The position numbers and the translations under genes were made by a program. DNA of 10,907 bases. Source: Thermoplasmata archaeon. GTDB lineage: Archaea > Thermoplasmatota > Thermoplasmata > JAGHBH01. The notes beneath the pieces were generated by a model, which saw only the letters and a list, made by a program, of their open reading frames with translations, made no database searches and was not told the origin of the DNA. Of the stretch, positions 5,690-10,907 are shown piece after piece (the stretch's first letter is position 1; each line of letters opens with the position of its first letter). The stretch spans positions 1 to 10,907 of the forward strand of contig JAGHBH010000110.1 in NCBI GenBank assembly GCA_021161085.1, written 5' to 3'.

Positions 5690-5699
5690 TTTTTTATAC
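5690..5699 (+). promoter_or_regulatory. TATA box of the small membrane protein gene
   Basis: A T-rich TTTATA match (5693-5698) centred about 26 bases before the ATG at 5722, so the mRNA is probably leaderless. No Shine-Dalgarno sequence precedes the ATG, which agrees. Confidence 0.5.
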
Positions 5700-5721
5700 C
5701 ACCCTCCCCATAGCATCAACC

Positions 5722-5922
5722 ATGATTCCTCTACTGTGCCTCCTGCCGCTGGCCGCACTGATCGTAATACTGATAATACTGGCCGTTCTCAAGCTGCTGA
5801 AGATAATCATACTCGTCGTAATACTGGCCGTGGTCGCCTACCTCATATGGAAGGCTACAGGGGGTGGCGCCGGAGAGGAGATGGTCATCGCCATCAACGG
5901 CCTGTTACCCTATTCTCCATAG
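5722..5922 (+). CDS. Small two-helix membrane protein, 66 residues, unknown function
   Basis: Not recognised. Residues 3-22 (PLLCLLPLAALIVILIILAV) and about 27-43 are almost purely Leu/Ile/Val/Ala and are split by a short KLLK, so two transmembrane helices in a hairpin, or one long kinked helix, are likely. A Gly-rich turn ATGGGAG (45-51) leads to a short hydrophilic tail ending LLPYSP. The ATG at 5722 is chosen because it lies about 26 bases from a TATA box; the frame stays open far upstream, but that part lies antisense to the phosphatase gene. The stop overlaps the last 13 bases of the epimerase gene on the other strand. It is divergent from the phosphatase-nadK operon and may be independent of both neighbours. 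Confidence 0.65.
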   Translation: MIPLLCLLPLAALIVILIILAVLKLLKIIILVVILAVVAYLIWKATGGGAGEEMVIAINGLLPYSP

Positions 5923-6851
5923 TATCCGGGGTTGTCCAGCAGCCATCTGGCGGTCCTTCTTATCCCCTCCTCCACCGAGAGGCGGGGCCTCCATCCCAGG
6001 GATTTTATCCTGCTCACATCCAAAAGCACCAGCGGGGCGTCGCCCACCCAACCCCTGTCTCCCCCGGTGTGCCGGAACTCCACATCCTTTAGGCCCATCT
6101 CCTCCACCACGATCTCCGCCACCCGATCCACCTCTACGGTCTCCTCGAGGCCAAGGTTGAAGATGTTTATCCTCTCGCTCCCCCGCTCGTAGCCGCACAT
6201 TATACCCTCTATGCAGTCGCCCACGTACATGTAGGATTTCCTCTGCCTGCCGTCTCCCAGTATTTCCAGCACCCGGGGGTTCCTTTTCAGCTCGTGGACG
6301 AAATCATATGTCACCCCGTGGGGATGCCTCTCCCCCACGATGGAGACGAACCGGTAGATCCACCCCCGCATGCCGAATGCCTCGGAGAAAGCCTCTATCA
6401 GGGCCTCTCCCGCCAGCTTGGAAGCCCCGTAGAAAGGTCTGGATGGGAAAGTAGTCCTCCGGCGTCGGCACCACCCGGGCGTCACCGTACACAGCGGCGG
6501 AGGCGAATACTATCTCCTTGACATCGGCCAGACGCATGGCCTCCAGGACGTTCCACGTCACCAGGGTGTTCTCCTCCAGGTCTATCCTGGTGTTCTTCAC
6601 CCCTCCCCTTATGTCGGCGTTGGCAGCAAATGGAATACCGTGTCCACATCCCCGAACAGGGGCCGGGTGGCGTCAAAGTCCTTGAGGACCATCCTGTGGA
6701 GGGATATCCTCCCGGCCTCCAGATGCTCCCTGATGTTCCTGTCTCCCATGTCCATCCTGTCTATCACCACGACCTCCCATCCGTCCGCCAGCAGTCTGTC
6801 CACGAGATGGGGGCCCAGAAAACCCGCTCCTCCTGTCACCAACGCCTTCAT
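5910..6851 (-). pseudogene. NDP-sugar epimerase/dehydratase (extended SDR, UDP-glucose 4-epimerase-like) with two frame disruptions
   Basis: The family protein is spread over three overlapping frames that would join into about 313 residues. Frame 1, from ATG 6851 (preceded by GGTGGTGAT), gives MKALVTGGAGFLG, the NAD-binding Rossmann motif, and runs to VFHL near 6628. There one base is missing and frame 2 continues AANADIRGG...ENTLVTWNVLEAMR and the catalytic-Ser region FASAAVYGD. Near 6433-6437 one extra base, or two missing, returns to frame 1, giving FYGASKLAGEAL (catalytic YxxxK) and LGDGRQRKSYMYVGDCIEG, on to WLLDNPGYYGE. All catalytic motifs survive and nothing else is decayed, so sequencing or assembly error, or very recent inactivation, are the options. 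Role if active: interconverting nucleotide sugars (for example UDP-Glc/UDP-Gal) for glycans. It lies 46 bases behind the glycosyltransferase, probably in one operon. Confidence 0.85.
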
Positions 6852-6897
6852 CACATCACCACCGACATCCATACGTTATCTTCAATCGCCTTCCTGT

Positions 6898-7746
6898 TCA
6901 ATATCTGGAACTCAGCTCCGATTCACGCCATTTCCTCTTGAGCTCCACGCTTCCCTTGAAGAACTTGCAGGTGAAATATCCCATGGCCCCCACGGCCAGC
7001 CTTATTATCTTCCATATGGACTCATCCTTGCCTATCTTGAGCATGTCCACCACATGATACTCGCTCCACAGAGACCCATGTCGGAGGGTCAGTTCCTTCC
7101 TCCCGAAACCGTACCAGAACGCCTGTTTGAAGAACGCCTTGAACGTCTCCCTGGCCCTGTGATAGACTATGGCCCGGGGGTTGTACACTATGACGGCGCC
7201 GGCGTCCACCGCCCGATAGTTGAGGTCTACATCCTCCGCCTCCTTGAACCAGGGGTCGAACCCCCTTATCCGCTCGAACAGTTCCTTCCTGTATGCCAGG
7301 TTCACACTGGGATAGCTGATATCCTGGCCCTTGTGATATATGCTCACCCGCTTGAGCTTGCTCCATCCCTCGTATCCCAGCCGCACCTCTCTTCCGGCGA
7401 CGACATCTGCTCCCTCCTCGAAGCTCTTGTTCAACTCCTCGATCCACAGGGCGTTGGCTATGGCGTCCGAATCTATGAAAGCCACGACGTCTCCCGTGGC
7501 AGCCTTCACCCCGGCGTTCCTGCTCACCCCCTTGGTCGCCGGCCTGTTTATGAACTTCACATAGGGAAAACGCTCCATATAGGACGCCACTATCTCCCTC
7601 GTCCTGTCCCTGCTGTTGCAGTCTACCACCAGCACCTCATGGGGCTGCATGGACTGATAGGTGAGACTGTCCAAGAGGTCACCGATGTAGTCCTCGGAGT
7701 CCCTGGTCAGCGTCACCACGCTTATCTTCATATCCACATCTCCCAT
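6898..7746 (-). CDS. Family 2 glycosyltransferase (GT-A fold)
   Basis: 282 residues. The N-terminal strand is KISVVTLTRDSEDYIGDLLDSL, followed by EVLVVDCNSRDRT, typical of GT2 nucleotide-sugar binding. NAGVKAATGDVVAFIDSDA carries the DxD metal site (Asp92, Asp94). GFDPWFKEAEDVDLNYR (about 162-178) holds the ED acidic motif of the catalytic site. The C-terminal part (YGFGRKE, then a weakly hydrophobic stretch LAVGAMGYFTCKFF at about 253-266 followed by basic residues) could lie at the membrane, but no clear transmembrane helix is seen. The start at 7746 is preferred over ATG 7731 because GGGAGG lies 6 bases before it. Substrate unknown; with the epimerase 46 bases downstream, surface-glycan or protein-glycosylation work is a reasonable inference. 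Confidence 0.9.
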   Translation of the reverse strand: MGDVDMKISVVTLTRDSEDYIGDLLDSLTYQSMQPHEVLVVDCNSRDRTREIVASYMERFPYVKFINRPATKGVSRNAGVKAATGDVVAFIDSDAIANALWIEELNKSFEEGADVVAGREVRLGYEGWSKLKRVSIYHKGQDISYPSVNLAYRKELFERIRGFDPWFKEAEDVDLNYRAVDAGAVIVYNPRAIVYHRARETFKAFFKQAFWYGFGRKELTLRHGSLWSEYHVVDMLKIGKDESIWKIIRLAVGAMGYFTCKFFKGSVELKRKWRESELSSRY

Positions 7747-7780
7747 GGGCCGCCTCCCGCCAAGGGAACGGCCCCCGTTC

Positions 7781-7801
7781 TATAAACCGACTGTATATAA
7801 C
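7781..7801 (-). promoter_or_regulatory. Promoter region of the glycosyltransferase-epimerase unit
   Basis: Two TATA-like sequences on the minus strand, TTATATAC (7800-7793) and TTTATA (7786-7781). The first predicts a start near 7770 and a leader that includes the GGGAGG ribosome-binding site at 7758-7753. The second would start transcription inside that site, so the first is preferred. Confidence 0.45.
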
Positions 7802-7838
7802 GTTTATCATATGAAATAACCGAATATCAGCGGGGATA

Positions 7839-8429
7839 TCACCGGGACGAACCCATCCCCTTCCACCTTTCCACGATATCCGGGAGGTCTATCCCCCTCT
7901 CCCCGAGACCCAGGTGGTCCAGTATCCTGGCCGCTATGTGGTCCACCAGCCCCCCGATATCCCCGGGCCGGTGGTAGAAACCGGGGGAGGCCGGCAGTAT
8001 CACCACCCCCTCCGCCGACAGCCGGGCCATGGCCTCCAGATGTATGGTGGACACAGGGGTCTCCCGGGGAACGAGCACCAGCCGTCTCCTCTCCTTCAGG
8101 GCAACCGCAGCCGTCCTGGTCACCAGGTTGTCCTCCATCCCGACGGCGATCTTGGCTGTGGTGTTCATGGACGCCGGCACTATCACCATGGCATGGAAGG
8201 AAAAACTGCCCGAGGCTATGTCCGCCGCCAGGTCCCCGTTGTCGTGCACCACCGCCCCCATACCCTCCAGGTCGTCTAGGGTCTTTCCCGTCTCGTGCAG
8301 CAGTATCTTCTCACCGTTCTCCGTCACTATCACCCTGAGGTCCAGCGGCTCCACCCCTGAGAGTATCTCCAGCACGCGGACGGCATAGGGCATGCCTGAC
8401 GCCCCGGTGAGGGCCACCACCACGGTCAT
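7839..8429 (-). CDS. ubiX: Flavin prenyltransferase UbiX
   Basis: 196 residues from ATG 8429, the usual UbiX length. It joins a dimethylallyl group to reduced FMN, making prenylated FMN, the cofactor of UbiD-type decarboxylases; soluble oligomer. Seen: ALTGASGMPYAVRVLE, the N-terminal FMN-phosphate loop (residues 6-21); VPASMNTTAKIAVGMEDNL (84-102); the strongly conserved VPRETPVSTIHLEAM (120-134); and PASPGFYHRP (146-155). The frame stays open to an ATG at 8498, but the extra 23 residues are not UbiX-like and overlap the promoter. No ubiD is in the window; in archaea a UbiD homologue that decarboxylates anhydromevalonate phosphate is one known user of the cofactor. A TATA-like CCTATATGAA (8484-8475) lies about 50 bases upstream. 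Confidence 0.95.
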   Translation of the reverse strand: MTVVVALTGASGMPYAVRVLEILSGVEPLDLRVIVTENGEKILLHETGKTLDDLEGMGAVVHDNGDLAADIASGSFSFHAMVIVPASMNTTAKIAVGMEDNLVTRTAAVALKERRRLVLVPRETPVSTIHLEAMARLSAEGVVILPASPGFYHRPGDIGGLVDHIAARILDHLGLGERGIDLPDIVERWKGMGSSR

Positions 8430-8474
8430 CCTGTCCCTGTCCAGACGACCACCGGATGCCCATGTCCCAGGGGG

Positions 8475-8505
8475 TTCATATAGGTTGCTCCGAAACACAT
8501 ATATC
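8475..8505. promoter_or_regulatory. Divergent promoter region between ubiX and the ATPase gene
   Basis: CCTATATGAA on the minus strand (8484-8475) fits ubiX with a leader of about 25 bases. CATATATC on the + strand (8498-8505) fits the ATPase gene with a start near 8528, a leader of about 9 bases and no usable Shine-Dalgarno sequence. Confidence 0.4.
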
Positions 8506-8536
8506 CCACGGCCGGTTGGAGGCTCCGGGTTGCTTT

Positions 8537-10907
8537 ATGGGGAAAGAAGAGTCTGGGTCAGATGGCCGGGAGACCCCCGGGAAGGAGATAGACCTCACCA
8601 GGGCGGTGTGCGCCTACACCATGGAGAGAGAGGGCGGGAGGCTTCTGGCGTTCTTTCCCTGTCAGAGGTGTCCCGGGGCGGGGGAGTTGACCAACCCCCG
8701 GTGTCTGGCAGGTGCCCTCCGGTGTGTGGAGAGGGAGCCTATCGTGGACGGTGTGGTTCTCTCGGGGTACAGGGAGAGCATATACCAGGAGAGGAGCATG
8801 GAACTGCTCCGCCGTATGGCGTTTCTGCTGTCGGAGATGGAGCGGCTGCGGGGGGAGGCCCCCGGGTGGATGAAAGGGAGAGGGAGATGTTCCAGGTGCG
8901 AGATATCGCCCGATGCCATCCTGGGGGAGGCGGCCCGCCTTCTCTTCCTTGACCCGGGAGGGATGCTGGATGTGATGCGTTCTCCGATCCTTGAGAGGAG
9001 GTTCGGCCTTCCTCCGGACGCCGGCGAATGCAGGACATGCGCCAGGGAGACCAGGGACGCCCTCGCATACCTCCTCTCCATAGCCCTGGATGTGGTCGGT
9101 CTTCTGGACGAGAAGGACGGGGATGTCTACCTCAAACCCGCCCGGGCCTCCGGGGGCAAGCGAGGGCCGCTGGCCATAAAGAGACACCCCAGGATAGGGG
9201 AGATAATCGCCCGCACCCGGGACATAGACGTGGAGACCATGGGGGAGAAGATGGAGAGGCTTTTGAACATATACCGCCGTGTCCGCCCGGTCTTTTCCAC
9301 GACCTGGATAGACCCGGAGCCTCCTGAGGGACTTCGTCCGGTCTCCGGGCGGAGGAAGAACGGGGCCTGGATCCGGCTGTACGCTCCTCCCGGCGGCCTC
9401 CAGGGAATATACCACGTCCTGCCGTCGGAGTACGAGATGGCCAGGAGGGATATCAGGTTCATCCAGGGCGCCAGGGAGGAGATGCTGTCCTCCGGCGTCG
9501 AGGGATATGATGTGTCCTCGCACGAGATGGGACGGGGGTATGTGAAGAGGAGGGGGAGGGAGATATTGCTGAGGATATTGAGGGAGACGAAGAGCGGGTC
9601 CTTCGTGGAGTTGAAGAGCCGGGCGGAGAGGTTCGCCGACATTCTGGAGAGATACACCACCGGCCTCGGGGTGCTGGAGTTCCTCCTCACCGACGAGCGC
9701 GTCCAAGACGTGTATGTGGACGCCCCATGCGGGGACAACAGGGTGCACCTCACCATATCGACGGGGATCCCCGACATGCCCGGGAAGATGGTGACCAACA
9801 TAATGCTCACCGACCACGACATGGAGAGCCTGGTCTCCAGGCTGAGAAGCATCACGGGCAGGCCCTTCTCCGAATCCAACCCCGTCCTGGAGGCCGACCT
9901 CCACCGGTACAACGCCAGGGTCACCGTCATCGGCCCTCCCCTCAGTCCCCGGGGGATAGCCGCCGCTTTCAGGAAGCACTCCACGGAACCCTGGACCCTG
10001 CCCCGGCTGGTGGCCAACAGGACCCTGTCGCCCCTGGCGGCCGGGCTATTGTGGTTCCTCGTGGACGGACAGGCCACCATCATCGTTGCGGGCAGCAGGG
10101 GTGCGGGGAAGTCCTCACTCCTGAGCGCCCTGATGTTCGCCCTTCCCCCCTCCCAGAGGATACTGACCATAGAGGATACCCTGGAGCTCCCCGTGGAGAG
10201 TATGCAGAAGTTGGGCTACAAGGCGCAGAGCATGCTGGTGGGCACGGGACAGGACAGCAGGGATGCTCTAAGGGTCTCCCTCCGGCTGGGCGAGGGGGCT
10301 CTGGTTCTGGGAGAGGTGCGGAGCGAGGAGGCCCGGGTGCTCTACGAGGCTATGAGAACCGGGACCGCCGGGTCTTCCGTCATGGGGACGTTCCACGCCG
10401 ACAGCCCCAGGGCCGTGTACGAGCGGGTGGTGCACGACCTCGGGATACCCTTCCAGTCGTTCTCCGCCACCGATATAATAGTCATATCCGGGCTGGTGAG
10501 GCCGGGGGGAGGCCACAGGGTGAGGCGGCGGGTGGTGGAGATAGCGGAGGTGGACAAGGAGAACGAGGGGGAGTTCATCACCCTCATGCGGTATTCCCCG
10601 GAGGAGGACGGGCTGGTGGCCACCGACGAGATGTACTACCGTTCGCTGGTCATAGCACGGATAGCCAGATCCTGGGGTGTGAGTCTTGAGGAGGCCCTTC
10701 GGGGTATAGAGGTCCGGGGGAGGGTACACGAGATGATGGCATCTGCGGCAAATGCCGGAACGGAGGGTGTGCTGAACGCCGAGGGAACCTCCAAGGCCTA
10801 CGGACGTTTCTGGGAGCTGCTGGAGACAGGCCACAGGCTGGATGATGTGGAAGGTTTCGTGTCCAGATGGTCGGATGTGCTGGAGAGCATGGGGAAGGGG
10901 GAAGAAG
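8537..10907 (+). CDS. Archaeal type IV pilus / type II secretion-like ATPase (GspE/TadA/VirB11 superfamily) with Cys-rich N-terminus, 3' end outside window
   Basis: Open for 790 codons from ATG 8537 to the window end. It is a hexameric motor ATPase of the family that drives archaeal pili and archaella at the inner face of the membrane. Seen: a linker motif YHVLPSEYEMARRDIRF; Walker A GSRGAGKSS with Lys525; Asp box ILTIEDTLEL; Walker B region GALVLGEVRSEEA; His box GTFHADSPRAVYERV followed by SFSATDI, a stretch typical of archaeal members. The first 200 residues hold Cys in a pattern suggesting metal binding: Cys42, Cys45, Cys56, Cys63, then CSRC (118-121) and CRTC (165-168), eight Cys in all plus Cys25. 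This is larger than compact ArlI/FlaI-type ATPases. A TadC/GspF-like membrane protein would be expected just downstream, outside the window. The long open frame on the opposite strand (8558-9979) is a Pro/Gly-rich shadow of this gene. Confidence 0.93.
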   Translation, partial: MGKEESGSDGRETPGKEIDLTRAVCAYTMEREGGRLLAFFPCQRCPGAGELTNPRCLAGALRCVEREPIVDGVVLSGYRESIYQERSMELLRRMAFLLSEMERLRGEAPGWMKGRGRCSRCEISPDAILGEAARLLFLDPGGMLDVMRSPILERRFGLPPDAGECRTCARETRDALAYLLSIALDVVGLLDEKDGDVYLKPARASGGKRGPLAIKRHPRIGEIIARTRDIDVETMGEKMERLLNIYRRVRPVFSTTWIDPEPPEGLRPVSGRRKNGAWIRLYAPPGGLQGIYHVLPSEYEMARRDIRFIQGAREEMLSSGVEGYDVSSHEMGRGYVKRRGREILLRILRETKSGSFVELKSRAERFADILERYTTGLGVLEFLLTDERVQDVYVDAPCGDNRVHLTISTGIPDMPGKMVTNIMLTDHDMESLVSRLRSITGRPFSESNPVLEADLHRYNARVTVIGPPLSPRGIAAAFRKHSTEPWTLPRLVANRTLSPLAAGLLWFLVDGQATIIVAGSRGAGKSSLLSALMFALPPSQRILTIEDTLELPVESMQKLGYKAQSMLVGTGQDSRDALRVSLRLGEGALVLGEVRSEEARVLYEAMRTGTAGSSVMGTFHADSPRAVYERVVHDLGIPFQSFSATDIIVISGLVRPGGGHRVRRRVVEIAEVDKENEGEFITLMRYSPEEDGLVATDEMYYRSLVIARIARSWGVSLEEALRGIEVRGRVHEMMASAANAGTEGVLNAEGTSKAYGRFWELLETGHRLDDVEGFVSRWSDVLESMGKGEE

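Noticed and set aside
5002..5721. Plus-strand frame joined upstream to the small membrane protein
   Set aside because: The upstream 240 codons are antisense to the phosphatase gene and its promoter; only the part from ATG 5722 behind the TATA box looks like protein.
8430..8498. 23-residue N-terminal extension of UbiX
   Set aside because: Family members begin at the glycine-rich FMN loop just after ATG 8429, and the extension covers TATA-like sequences.
8558..9979. Long open frame on the minus strand (473 codons)
   Set aside because: It lies wholly antisense to the ATPase gene, is Pro/Gly/His-rich with no family motif, and reflects the third-position GC bias of the real gene.
1..10907. CRISPR arrays, insertion sequences or phage genes
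   Set aside because: No regularly spaced repeats, terminal inverted repeats, transposase, integrase or phage structural motifs were seen on either strand.

Overview
This window looks like chromosomal DNA of a moderately GC-rich archaeon, most probably from the broad Euryarchaeota (a Thermoplasmata- or methanogen-related lineage is my guess, not a demonstration). The reasons are TATA boxes about 25 bases before several start codons with leaderless or near-leaderless starts, an archaeal-type Elp3, a NAD kinase paired with an IMPase-family phosphatase, an archaeal-type NDP-sugar epimerase, and an archaeal pilus/secretion ATPase. Ile ATA and Arg AGG codons are common throughout. No transposase, integrase or CRISPR array is visible.

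Layout. 1-474 (+) is the 3' end of an E1-like ThiF/MoeB/HesA enzyme. It converges on tRNA-Leu(UAA) (583-666, -) and nikR (719-1153, -), with a hairpin between them that could terminate transcription both ways. A 19-base copy of the tRNA 3' end lies at 480-498. After a 379-base gap of uncertain content comes elp3 (1533-3152, -). It is divergent from an unrecognised but apparently well-expressed gene (3399-3992, +). The two promoters are mirror images: the same 10-base element sits exactly 14 bases before each TATA box. The unknown gene overlaps tail-to-tail with nadK (3962-4834, -), which is itself coupled by an ATGA overlap to an IMPase-family phosphatase (4831-5604, -). A small two-helix membrane protein (5722-5922, +) follows.

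Next is a glycan block on the minus strand: a family 2 glycosyltransferase (6898-7746) followed by an NDP-sugar epimerase (5910-6851). The epimerase reading frame is broken twice in a compensating way. ubiX (7839-8429, -) is divergent from a large pilus/secretion ATPase (8537 to the window end, +). That ATPase is open for 790 codons and carries an N-terminal region with four CxxC-type or spaced Cys clusters.

How they work together: the phosphatase/NAD kinase pair probably sets NAD/NADP balance; elp3 and tRNA-Leu belong to translation (wobble-uridine modification and decoding); the glycosyltransferase and epimerase probably build a surface glycan; the ATPase would power a type IV pilus-like machine; UbiX makes prenylated FMN for UbiD-type decarboxylases encoded elsewhere; NikR is a nickel sensor. 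The most interesting observations are the mirror-image elp3 promoter, the Cys-rich ATPase N-terminus and the duplicated tRNA 3' end.
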